Source: JADJPL01 sp964607915 (GTDB taxonomy: Bacteria > Bacteroidota > Bacteroidia > Chitinophagales > Saprospiraceae). From it: DNA of 54,556 nt. Location: contig CAZSMU010000008.1 of assembly GCA_964607915.1 (NCBI GenBank), forward strand, positions 1 to 54,556, written 5' to 3'. Below are positions 26,901 to 34,962 of the stretch, piece after piece (the first letter of the stretch is position 1; the number at the start of each line of letters is the position of its first letter). The notes under the pieces are model-generated. The model searched no databases, was not told where the DNA came from, and saw only the letters and a program-made list of their open reading frames with translations. The translations under genes and the position numbers were made by a program.

Positions 26901-27460
26901 CCATCCTGGCTACCCGCCTGGCAGGCATGACCTCTTTCGGAAGCGAAAAAATCTTGTACTACCTCGGCGGGGTTGATAACTGGCTGCTGCCGGAAAACAA
27001 CGACGAGATAACTGCCCCGCCCGGGAATTTCGCTTTCCAGACCCTGGCGGCAAATATGCGGGGCTTCCCCATCAATATTCGCAATGGAAACTCCTACGTG
27101 TTGATGAACACCGAACTTCGCGTCCCGGTATTTCGATACCTGTCCCGGCAGCTAAACTCGGGTTTCCTCCGCAATTTCCAGGCAATCGGATTCTTCGATA
27201 TCGGAACGGCTTGGGCAGGGCCCAGTCCTTTTCGGGCCGATAACCCCCTCAATACCAGTGTTTATACAGAAGGAGGAGCCGGTAGAGAGTTCATCTTCGT
27301 CACCGTCAATTACTACCGCGATCCCATCGTAGCCGGCTACGGGGTCGGCATCCGCTCGGTAATCTTCGGGTATTTCATCCGCGTGGACTATGGCTGGGGG
27401 CTCGAAACCCGCAAAGTACAAACGCCTAAGCTCCATGTGGCGCTGGGCTTCGACTTTTAG
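23978..27460 (+). CDS. Outer-membrane protein: degenerate MA-peptidase domain + TolB-like propeller + Omp85-like barrel
   Basis: A 1160 aa protein with a signal peptide (ends VLAQG). Residues 30-280 resemble a gluzincin (peptidase MA) domain. The WFKEGLVAYAGEAW helix is kept, but the HExxH site reads REGIA, so both metal His are gone and it should be inactive. Residues 290-560 carry TolB/PD40-like propeller repeats. A Pro-rich, poorly conserved region follows. The last 350 or so residues are a barrel ending IGFFDIGTAW and YGVGIRSVIFGYFIRVDYGW, as in Omp85-type porins. It is probably an OM-anchored scaffold or exporter. Convergent with the DUF5916 gene, 24 nt apart. Confidence 0.75.
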   Translation: MYKLSFFVLVLSLPLAVLAQGTQVEFGKNRVQYHRDFEDWLQYESDNFYIYWYGKSRNIGHTVAQLAEYDFSEIQGLLEHRINEKVQIIAYTDVTDFKQSNIGSEEAFTSVAGQTKIVGNTIFVYYDGDHAQLRRQIREGIASVYLNTMLFGANIQEVVQNAVMLNLPTWFKEGLVAYAGEAWNTTLDNQLREAMNARRYRGFARLAEENPRLAGHALWYYIAENFGRTTVSNLLYLTRINRSVESGFLYVMGVTYPTVVAGWESYFKKRYQEDLRGRETPQGTPLEIKNPKHYPLTQLKLHPDGQRAAYALNKLGRFRIQVFDLQQNQAKTIFRGGQRNPLQATDYNYPLLAWNPNRSELSFIYEFRDDLRMGTYNLRTGKTQFDLLDETYQRVFSMDFTDPNTLLLSGTTSSQTDLFLYLPRIRQSRKLTNDLYDDRDAVFVNLRGKKGILFASNRKDSLLAATPPSKDSTLPENTFDLFYLPLQDNAREMVRITRTPLANERSPAAIDTLYYTYLSDRSGIYNQESGYLEDYIHHFDRNIVFSDGTEIVLRADAPMDELDTARIDTSWTVPVIRQRAVNFVETNYSRNTILLHTAPDARRQIALIPEQNTYTAYPGPLQMDSRQRPRDTYFQHLRRQFSKLPEDSLRIQEDVALPASPVPADSTRNPLVERDTVQIPEGYLFQTAFGLPQHSSLKTLGDSAAVVIEENRPEPPPPLFTTAFPTFDAGAIYGTQRPLHRINTTRITPYRISFHTDRVTTQVDNTLLFEGLDNLAGNPNGFSPPPAGLLMKANIKDLFEDYELEAGVRVPTSFNGAEYFVVFDQKKNRLDQRFAFYNKNLRSTQPVQFTVPKRSEASILLGQYGLRYPLDIFQSLRATASLRQDRLTQLATDRNSLNTRPQTQQRVGLRLEYVFDNTVETALNLRVGGRMRLFAEGMKKFSFSQNGQNGFSLDDGYLGVLGLDARYYHPVLKHSILATRLAGMTSFGSEKILYYLGGVDNWLLPENNDEITAPPGNFAFQTLAANMRGFPINIRNGNSYVLMNTELRVPVFRYLSRQLNSGFLRNFQAIGFFDIGTAWAGPSPFRADNPLNTSVYTEGGAGREFIFVTVNYYRDPIVAGYGVGIRSVIFGYFIRVDYGWGLETRKVQTPKLHVALGFDF

Positions 27461-27484
27461 GGCTTATTGCGCAACCCCGTAGGT

Positions 27485-29695
27485 CTATAGATTCAGCCAG
27501 TAGGTGAGTTTCGCGATGACGGCGCGGTTCTTGACCGCGAAGTTGCCCGAATCGTAGTTGTCGGTAAATACCAGGAAGAAATCAGAAACCGGGGCGAATC
27601 GCCACTGCAGGCGCGCGTTAATGTTCACGTTATCAATCTGGTTGTTGTACTGGATAAAGGTGGTCATGAACAGGCTCTTGCTGAACGTCAGATCAATGCG
27701 GGGGCCGATGAGCAGGAGCTGCGCCTTGGCGTAGGGCCTGGGCAGGTCAATATAGCTGTAATTGACGTTCATCTCCACCGAGCCGTAAGGCTGGTACCGA
27801 TAGGTCAGACCACCCGACGCGCTGGCGCGGAACCCGTTGAAGTATTGCCCGACATAGGGCATTAGCCTCCAAAACAGTTTCTTGCGGTTATCCGACATGA
27901 ACATGCCGTCCAGAGCGACGAACCGATAGCTGCTGCCCGCCAACAGGGGCCTGGAATCTGTCTGCGTAGGGTCAAAATCGTCAAAGAGATAGATGTAGTT
28001 CTGCACTATACCGAGGTTGAACATAGCCGTGTTGGAGAGGTCGCCTTCCACGAAGAGCCGGATTTCGCGGTCGGTATTGCCCAAGCCGGGTTTCCAGAAA
28101 GAAGTGGGCTGCAGGCCAATGCTGTACTGGTTGACCACTTTTTTGTTCTTGGGGTAAAAAAACAAGGAAAACACAGGGCTGACCTGGAAGTAATCCGTTC
28201 TCGGGGCAAAGCCAACAGCCGGCTCGTAACCCGCTTTCACCCACTGATGGCTGTAGCGGATACCAAAGTCGCGTTCGCGGAGTTCCAGCGCAGCGCCGTG
28301 GGCAAACTTATCGCCGCCCCGGTAGGTGTTGTCGGGAGAGAAATTCTGATGAAAAAAGACCTTCCCATTCCATCGGTTGTCGGAAGAGGCTAGGTTGTAA
28401 TCCATGCCCAGTACCCGGTTGTAGCGCTGCGCCACGCTGATATCGTCGCGTCGGGTAAACGCCTCCTTATCCACGAAGATTACCCCGATATTGGAGCGAC
28501 TGAAGAGTTTGCGCTGGAGGGCTGCCACTGTGTAGTTGGCATTGGGGATATTCTGCTCGACGTTTTGGGCCGTCTGCATGTTGAGCAGTCCTACCCGCCA
28601 GTTGTTGTCGAGCTTGCCGCTGAGACGGGCACCATAGTGGATGGGCACGGGAATATTATTGCCGTCGCGGTCTTTTCCAATGCCGATGCGGCGAGAGAAG
28701 AAAGGATTGATGCGCGGGTCGCCAAAGCTGCCGAAGAGGTCGGCATTTTCGAGAAAAAACTGCCGCCGCTCCGGGAAGAAGATTTCAAATCGGTCCAGGT
28801 TGATGACCTGCCGATCCACTTCGACCTGGGAAAAATCGGGATTGAACGTAAGATCGAGGTTGAGGGAAGGAGTGACTGCCAGCTTAGCATCGCCACCGAC
28901 GCCGGCCGTATTTTCCAGAGGCCCGTCGGCTTCAAAGTCTTTGTTCAGTCCACCGGAGAGAAAGGGGATGACGGCGATGGAAGCGCCGTTCTTTTTTGGA
29001 GCTTCTTCCCATTCCATACCGCTCATGTAGGCCAGGCTCATAATCAGCTGGTTCTGGGGGATCCGGTTCCAGGAGGTTCGGGTATTGGTTTGGGTATCAA
29101 AGCGATAGGCATTGAAGTTCCAGAATTTTTCGCCCTCGTTGTAGCGGAGAGTCGTGAACGGGATGGCCAGTTCACAAGACCAGAACCCCTCGCCAATAAA
29201 AGATTCGCCCACCCACTTATTGTCCCAGTTTTCATTGAAGTCGGTGAAGTCGCGCCCGCCATTGGCGATGAGGGCTTCCCGGGCTACGCCGTATGGGTTC
29301 ATACCAAAGACGAACGCGTTGGTGCGATCGCGAAAAGGGTCGAACACAAGGGTCAGGTTGTCGTTGCCCCCGGCGCGGAAGTCCCTGCGCAGGGAAGGGA
29401 TGATGTATCGGTTCCCGATAGAATAACAAATGGCACCGATGTAGAGCGTCGTTTCGTCATAGGCCATATAGATCTCTGTCTTGACATCCGACCGGGCTGT
29501 ATCCGTGGGGAAGTTCAGCCAAAAATCCCGGGCGGGCGTCCCGCGGAACCAGTCGGCCTCCTCTACCTTGCCGTCTATGCGCAGAGGCTGCTGAATACGC
29601 TTGAGGAGAACGGGGTCATGGGGGAGGGCTTGTGCCGCCCCTAAAGTGCTATACAGGGCCAGGGTTAACAAAGTGAAGAACGCGCGAAGTCTCAT
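27485..29695 (-). CDS. DUF5916 outer-membrane protein with CBM9-like domain
   Basis: A 736 aa protein with a signal peptide (1-21). Residues 30-230 form a CBM9/DOMON-like beta-sandwich (PLRIDGKVEEADWFRGTPAR, then TEIYMAYDETTLYIGAICYS). The rest is DUF5916, a predicted outer-membrane beta-barrel with many alternating aromatic strands, ending RAVIAKLTYWLNL. Members are widespread in Bacteroidota and are often annotated as hydrolase-like, but no catalytic role is established. Single gene on its strand. Confidence 0.87.
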   Translation of the reverse strand: MRLRAFFTLLTLALYSTLGAAQALPHDPVLLKRIQQPLRIDGKVEEADWFRGTPARDFWLNFPTDTARSDVKTEIYMAYDETTLYIGAICYSIGNRYIIPSLRRDFRAGGNDNLTLVFDPFRDRTNAFVFGMNPYGVAREALIANGGRDFTDFNENWDNKWVGESFIGEGFWSCELAIPFTTLRYNEGEKFWNFNAYRFDTQTNTRTSWNRIPQNQLIMSLAYMSGMEWEEAPKKNGASIAVIPFLSGGLNKDFEADGPLENTAGVGGDAKLAVTPSLNLDLTFNPDFSQVEVDRQVINLDRFEIFFPERRQFFLENADLFGSFGDPRINPFFSRRIGIGKDRDGNNIPVPIHYGARLSGKLDNNWRVGLLNMQTAQNVEQNIPNANYTVAALQRKLFSRSNIGVIFVDKEAFTRRDDISVAQRYNRVLGMDYNLASSDNRWNGKVFFHQNFSPDNTYRGGDKFAHGAALELRERDFGIRYSHQWVKAGYEPAVGFAPRTDYFQVSPVFSLFFYPKNKKVVNQYSIGLQPTSFWKPGLGNTDREIRLFVEGDLSNTAMFNLGIVQNYIYLFDDFDPTQTDSRPLLAGSSYRFVALDGMFMSDNRKKLFWRLMPYVGQYFNGFRASASGGLTYRYQPYGSVEMNVNYSYIDLPRPYAKAQLLLIGPRIDLTFSKSLFMTTFIQYNNQIDNVNINARLQWRFAPVSDFFLVFTDNYDSGNFAVKNRAVIAKLTYWLNL

Positions 29696-29766
29696 GAATG
29701 CGAGTGATTGATTAGGGTGGTCTGTAAAAGGGACGAAAATACGATTTCAAACCGGGGAACGGAAGC

Positions 29767-30537
29767 CTACTCTTCTTCCTCGGGGTGGGGCTCTCTTATT
29801 TTTTCCACCCAAAAATTATTCTCCCCGATTCCCTGCACCAGGGCTACTTTTTCGAGGTTGAGCAGCTCCAACAAAGCCAGGAAGGTGATGATGGCGTGGA
29901 TTCGGTTTTCACAATGGCCAAACAAACCGCGGAAGTCCAGGCGCTTTCCTTCAACGACCGACTCCAGGATACGGGCCTGTTGTTCCTCGATGGAGTAGTT
30001 GAACATAGCGATTTGGTGCACGGCTTTCGGCGGGCCTTGCTCGAAACGGGCCATGATCTGCTCAAAGGAGCGCAGCAGACGAAACAAGGTCAGCGATTCC
30101 AGCTCGGAATCTACCAATGCACGAGAGGCGAGGCGCTGCAACTCATCGCTGACGTTACCGCGGACTTCGCGCAGGGAGCGCGACTCCTCCATCTGCCGCA
30201 TCTCGTCCAGTACGCTTTTGTAGCGCTTGTACTCCAAAAGCCGCTGCACGAGCTCTTCCCGGGGGTCAATCTCCTTGCCCTGCTCGTCGAATTGTTTGCG
30301 GGGCAACAACATGCGGGCCTTGATACGGCACAGCGTGGCACCTACCAGGATGAATTCGCTCGCCAAATCTATGTTGAGCCGCTCCATCTGGTGGAGATAA
30401 TCCAAAAAGTCATCCGTAATCTTTCCGATAGGGATGTCGTTAATATCCAACTCGTCCCGCTCTATGAAAAACAAGAGCAGGTCGAACGGCCCCTCAAACT
30501 GCGGAAGGTGGATCGTGAATGTATCGTGCGACGCCAT
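29767..30537 (-). CDS. scpA: Segregation and condensation protein A
   Basis: A kleisin-like subunit that bridges SMC heads in the SMC-ScpAB condensin. It is 256 aa. The signature FEGPFDLLLFFIERDELDIN and DLASEFILVGATLCRIKARM-LLP are unmistakable, and the C-terminal winged helix is present. The start was set at ATG 30537 (MASHDTFTIH). A TAnnTTTG match, TATTTTTG (30551-30544), lies 6 nt upstream and may be the -7 box of a short-leader mRNA. scpB and smc are not in the window. Confidence 0.93.
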   Translation of the reverse strand: MASHDTFTIHLPQFEGPFDLLLFFIERDELDINDIPIGKITDDFLDYLHQMERLNIDLASEFILVGATLCRIKARMLLPRKQFDEQGKEIDPREELVQRLLEYKRYKSVLDEMRQMEESRSLREVRGNVSDELQRLASRALVDSELESLTLFRLLRSFEQIMARFEQGPPKAVHQIAMFNYSIEEQQARILESVVEGKRLDFRGLFGHCENRIHAIITFLALLELLNLEKVALVQGIGENNFWVEKIREPHPEEEE

Positions 30538-30555
30538 AGTCTGCAAAAATAATAA

Positions 30556-30645
30556 ACTTGGGGGAGGGGTCAGCGAGGATAGAAAAAAACAGGACTTTTA
30601 TCCCGGATTATTCCTTATTTTCCCCTCCTGATTACAAAAGTCTAT
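30556..30645 (-). repeat. Short, degenerate palindromic element (copy H)
   Basis: It begins ACTTGGGGGA, contains GTCAGCGAGGA (an exact 11-mer of copy A) then GAAAAAA, and ends ACAAAAGTCTA. The arms (GTCAGCGAGGATAGAAAA and TTTTCCCCTCCTGATTAC) still pair. At 90 bp it looks like an internally deleted, decayed member. It fills the divergent gap between scpA and the DPP-IV gene, so it lies in their promoter or leader region. Confidence 0.6.
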
Positions 30646-30650
30646 CTATT

Positions 30651-32843
30651 ATGATTCGCATGAAGACCTTGAGGAGCCTCCTGCTGCTCCTGTCGCTGAA
30701 CCTGTTGGCCGCTGCAGCCTGGACCCAAAATCTCAAATGGGCCAAGGACGGGAACAGCTATTACCAGCTCGAACAGTCGAGTATCGCGCAATACACCCTG
30801 CCCGAGCTCAAACGGGAAGTAATTGTGAGCATGGATATGCTCGTGCCCGACAAAAAGGAAATCCCTATCCAGGCGGAAGACTTCCAGTTCAGCGAGGATG
30901 GGAATAAAATCCTGCTCTACACCCGCAGCATGCGGGTGTGGCGCTACCGCACACGCGGCGATTACTGGGTACTCGACCGCAAAACCCGCAAAATACAACA
31001 GATTGGCGTGGAGCGACCGGCGTCCTCCCTCATGTTTGCCAAGTTTTCCCCCGACGCCACTAAGGTCGCTTATGTGAGCGAGCGCAATGTGTATGTAGAA
31101 GATTTGGCGAGTGGGCAAGCCCGCGTACTGACGACGACCAACGGTACGAAAAAGCTGATCAACGGTACCTTCGACTGGGTCTATGAGGAGGAATTTGCCA
31201 TCCGGGATGGGTTTCGCTGGTCGCCTGACGGCAAGTCTGTCGCGTACTGGCAAATAGATGCGAACGCCATTCGCGACTACTATATGCTCAATACAACCGA
31301 CTCGGTGTACAGCAGCATCGTACCAGTAGAATACCCCAAAGCAGGCGACCCACCCTCTCCGGCGCGCATCGGCGTGGTTGATGTCGAAAAAGGACAGACG
31401 ACCTGGATGAAAATCGAAGGAGATCCCAGCCAAAACTACCTGCCCCGCATGGAGTGGACACCCGACGGCAAATCGCTTGTCGTACAGCAGTTCAACCGAA
31501 AGCAAAACCTCAGTCAACTCCTTTTATGCGACGCCAGAAGCGGCGAATCCAAAATCTTTTACGGAGAATCGGATGCCGCATGGGTGAGCCATATCAACGA
31601 ATGGAGCCGTACCGTCACCGGTTGGGACTGGGTCGAAAAAGGGAAGGCCTTCATCTGGACCAGCGAAAGGGATGGCTGGCGCCATCTGTACCGCGTGGCC
31701 CGCGACGGCTCGGAAAAACTGCTCACCAATGGCCCCTACGACGTCATCGAAACCCTGCTGATAGATGAAGCCAATGGCTGGATATATTTCTACGCATCAC
31801 CGGAAAATGCTACCCAGAAGTATCTATACCGCATTCCTTTTGCCGGCGGGGAGGCCGTGCGGCTTTCCCCAGCCGACCAGCAGGGAACGCACAGCTATGC
31901 CATTTCCCCAAATGGGAAATATGCCCGCCATACGTTTTCTAACTACTACACCGCCCCCCTGCGCGAATGGGTGGCCCTGCCCGCACACCAACCCCTCAAA
32001 CCGGAAGATGATATCAGCAAAAAGATAAACCCCAAGGCAAAAGAGAGCAGCAACATCTCCTACTTCAAAGTGACTACCGACGACGGGGTCGAAATGGACG
32101 GCTGGATGGTCAAACCCGATAACTTCAGCCCCAACGCTAAATACCCGGTCGTGTTCATGGTCTATGGAGAACCTGCCTCGACAACCGTGGACGATAGCTA
32201 CGGCGCCGCTAACGACTTTGTCTATGACGGAGACCTGGCCAAAGATGGCTATATCCACATCTCCCTCGATAACCGGGGCACACCCGCCCCCAAAGGCCGC
32301 GAATGGCGCAAGTCTATCTACCGCAATATTGGACAACTCAATATCCGCGACCAGGCCATGGCCGCTAAAAAAATCCTGAAATGGGATTTTGTGGATACCA
32401 GCCGCGTAGCCGTATGGGGCTGGAGCGGCGGTGGCTCGAGTACCCTCAACCTCCTATTTCAGTACCCCGGAATATACAAAACCGGTATCTCTATCGCCCC
32501 GGTCACCAGCTCGAGGCTCTACGACAATATTTATACCGAGCGCTATATGGGGCTACCCCTCGAAAGCGGTAGCGATTACGACGCCGGCGCCGCCCTGACC
32601 CATGCCAAAAATCTGGAAGGCAACCTGCTCCTCATCCACGGGACCGGTGATGATAACGTGCACTACCAAAATACCGAAATGTTGATCAACGAACTCGTAC
32701 GCCACGGCAAACTCTTCTCGGTTATGCCGTATCCCAACCGCACCCACGGTATCTCCGAAGGGCCCGGCACCTCAGCGCATCTGTCGAAATTGGCCAGTAC
32801 CTTCCTGCGTACCCATGTGCCTCCCGGCCCTAAACCGCGTTGA
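30651..32843 (+). CDS. Dipeptidyl peptidase IV (S9B family)
   Basis: A 730 aa exopeptidase releasing X-Pro dipeptides, probably periplasmic or surface-exposed; a signal peptide ends near WTQ. An N-terminal eight-bladed propeller (about 30-480) includes FDWVYEEEFAIRDGFRWSPD, with the EE motif that binds the substrate N-terminus. The C-terminal alpha/beta hydrolase has the nucleophile Ser (about residue 592) in WGWSGGGSS, an Asp in GTGDDNVHYQN and a His in NRTHGISEG. The nucleophile elbow has GG where GWSYGG is usual. The start at 30651 precedes the signal peptide. Confidence 0.93.
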   Translation: MIRMKTLRSLLLLLSLNLLAAAAWTQNLKWAKDGNSYYQLEQSSIAQYTLPELKREVIVSMDMLVPDKKEIPIQAEDFQFSEDGNKILLYTRSMRVWRYRTRGDYWVLDRKTRKIQQIGVERPASSLMFAKFSPDATKVAYVSERNVYVEDLASGQARVLTTTNGTKKLINGTFDWVYEEEFAIRDGFRWSPDGKSVAYWQIDANAIRDYYMLNTTDSVYSSIVPVEYPKAGDPPSPARIGVVDVEKGQTTWMKIEGDPSQNYLPRMEWTPDGKSLVVQQFNRKQNLSQLLLCDARSGESKIFYGESDAAWVSHINEWSRTVTGWDWVEKGKAFIWTSERDGWRHLYRVARDGSEKLLTNGPYDVIETLLIDEANGWIYFYASPENATQKYLYRIPFAGGEAVRLSPADQQGTHSYAISPNGKYARHTFSNYYTAPLREWVALPAHQPLKPEDDISKKINPKAKESSNISYFKVTTDDGVEMDGWMVKPDNFSPNAKYPVVFMVYGEPASTTVDDSYGAANDFVYDGDLAKDGYIHISLDNRGTPAPKGREWRKSIYRNIGQLNIRDQAMAAKKILKWDFVDTSRVAVWGWSGGGSSTLNLLFQYPGIYKTGISIAPVTSSRLYDNIYTERYMGLPLESGSDYDAGAALTHAKNLEGNLLLIHGTGDDNVHYQNTEMLINELVRHGKLFSVMPYPNRTHGISEGPGTSAHLSKLASTFLRTHVPPGPKPR

Positions 32844-32881
32844 CAGAACCTTGGAGTGACCAAAATCATCCTGCTTTAAAA

Positions 32882-33045
32882 TAGACTTGTTGCGCGGGGA
32901 TCATCAAGGGGTCAAAAAGGCCCTTTTTCGCCCACACTATGCCTTTTTTCAGTCATATAGCGCCGCTATACTCCCTCAAAAAGCCTTCGTGTGGACAAAA
33001 AATGACTCTTTTTTCCCTCCTCGCTGACCCCGCGCAACAAGTCTA
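32882..33045 (+). repeat. Palindromic intergenic element, copy B (reference copy)
   Basis: It is 164 bp with perfect 18-bp terminal inverted repeats, TAGACTTGTTGCGCGGGG and its complement. The arms pair almost throughout (GCCCACAC with GTGTGGAC; central TATAGCGCCGCTATA). Each arm also contains a local hairpin (AAAAAGGCCCTTTTT; AAAAAATGACTCTTTTTT). Outer bases are TA on both sides, compatible with a TA target duplication. It lies between the DPP-IV gene and the hydrogenase operon. No ORF is inside. Confidence 0.95.
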
Positions 33046-33187
33046 ATATGGAAATTTGCATCAAAAACAAAATTTTCGTATTTTTAAACCAGATTCATTC
33101 GTTTTTTAAAAGTACATTTCAATGTCAAAAAAATATAATTTTAGAATATAATTTTTATTTTTTATAAAAAACAAAATAATACATCAA
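33046..33187. other. Very AT-rich leader of hydrogenase operon
   Basis: About 140 nt made mostly of A and T, with oligo-A and oligo-T tracts in phase-like spacing. It lies between element B and the hoxF ATG. No gene is present. The best -7-like match is TACATTTC at 33113 (one mismatch to TAnnTTTG). The composition suggests a bent, possibly protein-bound promoter, or sequence acquired with the operon. Confidence 0.5.
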
Positions 33188-34909
33188 ATGCCTCCGGTTG
33201 AAAATCATCCCCCCCTGCTCGACCTACTCTGGGCCTGTCAGGATGCCAAAGGCTTCCTGGCGGATGAGGATATCGCCGCCATCGCCAAACGCCTGGAAAT
33301 GCCCTTTATTGACGTGGAGGGGGTGTGTACGTTTTACCACTTTTTTCATCGCAAACCGGCGGGTAAATACATTATTTATCTCAACAGCAGCATCCTGAGC
33401 GAGTGCAACGGGTTTGAAGAACTGCGAAAAGCGTTCCAGGAAGCTACCGGAGCCCCCTGGAACGGAGTGGACCGAAAAGGAGTCTTCGGCTTATACGATA
33501 CCTCCTGTATCGGGCTGAGCGACCAGGAACCGGCTGCCCTGATCAACTTCCACCCGTTTACCCGCCTTACACCGGAGAAGGTTTTTCGCATTATCAAGGC
33601 CCTTCAGTCCGGGGTACCCGTACCTGAGTTGGCGGACCGGGTAGAAAACCAGGTGCGCTACATTCCCCCCGGGGATAAAGCCGTCTTATTCCGGGAACAT
33701 ACGCCGGGCCGCTCTTTGGAGCAGCTGAAAAGCCTTCGCCCGGAAGAGGTGGTCGAAGAAGTACGTGCTTCCGGCCTGCGCGGCATGGGCGGCGCTTTTT
33801 TCCCGGTAGGCGAAAAATGGAAGCTTTGCCGCTCGCACGAAGCCCCCACCCGCTACGTGGTTTGCAATGCCGACGAGGGCGAACCGGGTACGTTCAAAGA
33901 TCGGGCTATCCTCTCCCTCGTGCCGGGGCTGCTGATTGAAGGCATGATTATCGCCGGGTATGCCGTCGGGGCCCGCCAGGGTATCCTCTACCTGCGCGCC
34001 GAGTACCGCTACCTGCTCCCTCTATTGGAAGCTACCATCGAGCAATACCGCAAAATGGGCTGGTTGGGAAAACATATTCCCGCCCTCGAACCATTCGACT
34101 ACGATATCCGCATCCAAATCGGGGCGGGGGCTTACGTGTGCGGGGAAGAAACCGCCCTGCTCGAATCGTTGATGGGCCGGCGGGGCGAGCCCTGGACGAA
34201 AGTCGTTTTTCCGGTCGAACGGGGCTATTTGGGCTTTCCCACCGTCGTCAATAATGTGGAATCGCTGTCGGCAGCAGCGCGGGTACTGGAAATCGGCGCA
34301 AGCCCCTACCGAAGCCTGGGAACAGCCCAAAGCCCGGGTACGCGCCTGCTCAGCGTGGCCGGCGACTGCGAAAGACCGGGCATCTATGAAATCGAATGGG
34401 GCATGACCGTACGGGAACTCCTGGACCTCGCAGGGGCTCGGGACACCGGCTACATCCAGTTTAGCGGCCCTTCGGGTATCGGTGTGGCCCCGACTGAAAA
34501 AGATCGGCGTATCTGCTTCGAAGACCTGCCCTGTGGTGGCTCCGTCATGATCTTTGACCAAAAGCGCGACTTGCTCCGCATCTTGTCCAACTTTACGACT
34601 TTTTTCAAACATGAATCGTGCGGGGTCTGTACGCCCTGCCGCGCCGGGAACTTTATCCTGAGCCGCAAACTGGAAAAAATAAGCCGGGGTCTGGGAAGGA
34701 GCGCCGACCTGGAGGAAATCCGCCAATGGGGAAACTTGATGCGCGTCACTTCCCGCTGTGGCTTGGGAAAAGCCTCCGCCCAATCCCTCATCCGCGCGAT
34801 GGATCAGTACCCAGACTACTTCCAAAAGCTCGTCCTGGAAAAAGGCCGGGAAAAAGGTTTCCTTATGGAAGAAGCCCTGGAAGCCTACCGGGATGCTGCC
34901 GGCGAATAG
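33188..34909 (+). CDS. hoxF: NAD-reducing hydrogenase diaphorase subunit HoxF (NuoE-NuoF fusion)
   Basis: A 573 aa diaphorase subunit of a soluble group 3d-type [NiFe]-hydrogenase that exchanges electrons between NAD(H) and the hydrogenase module. Residues 1-150 are NuoE-like. The four [2Fe-2S] ligand positions read N66, S71, C107 and S111, so that cluster is probably absent. Residues 170-560 are NuoF-like: FMN loop LRGMGGAFFPVGEKW, NADEGEPGTFKDR, the NADH site GAGAYVCGEETAL, and the [4Fe-4S] motif ESCGVCTPCR with a later CGLG Cys. It is followed after 53 nt by the HoxU-HoxY fusion. Cytoplasmic. Confidence 0.93.
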   Translation: MPPVENHPPLLDLLWACQDAKGFLADEDIAAIAKRLEMPFIDVEGVCTFYHFFHRKPAGKYIIYLNSSILSECNGFEELRKAFQEATGAPWNGVDRKGVFGLYDTSCIGLSDQEPAALINFHPFTRLTPEKVFRIIKALQSGVPVPELADRVENQVRYIPPGDKAVLFREHTPGRSLEQLKSLRPEEVVEEVRASGLRGMGGAFFPVGEKWKLCRSHEAPTRYVVCNADEGEPGTFKDRAILSLVPGLLIEGMIIAGYAVGARQGILYLRAEYRYLLPLLEATIEQYRKMGWLGKHIPALEPFDYDIRIQIGAGAYVCGEETALLESLMGRRGEPWTKVVFPVERGYLGFPTVVNNVESLSAAARVLEIGASPYRSLGTAQSPGTRLLSVAGDCERPGIYEIEWGMTVRELLDLAGARDTGYIQFSGPSGIGVAPTEKDRRICFEDLPCGGSVMIFDQKRDLLRILSNFTTFFKHESCGVCTPCRAGNFILSRKLEKISRGLGRSADLEEIRQWGNLMRVTSRCGLGKASAQSLIRAMDQYPDYFQKLVLEKGREKGFLMEEALEAYRDAAGE

Positions 34910-34962
34910 TAGACTTATACAACTGCGAAAATCCGCAGGATAACCCATCCAACGTTCGAGCT

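Noticed and set aside
27461..27484. TTGCGCAAC and TCTATAG in the gap between convergent genes as an element remnant
   Set aside because: Order and spacing do not fit the element; 24 nt is too short to judge.
34910..34930. TAGACTTATACAACTGCG right after the hoxF stop, similar to element ends
   Set aside because: Only seven bases match the element end exactly and no second end or arm is present; too little to call a relic.
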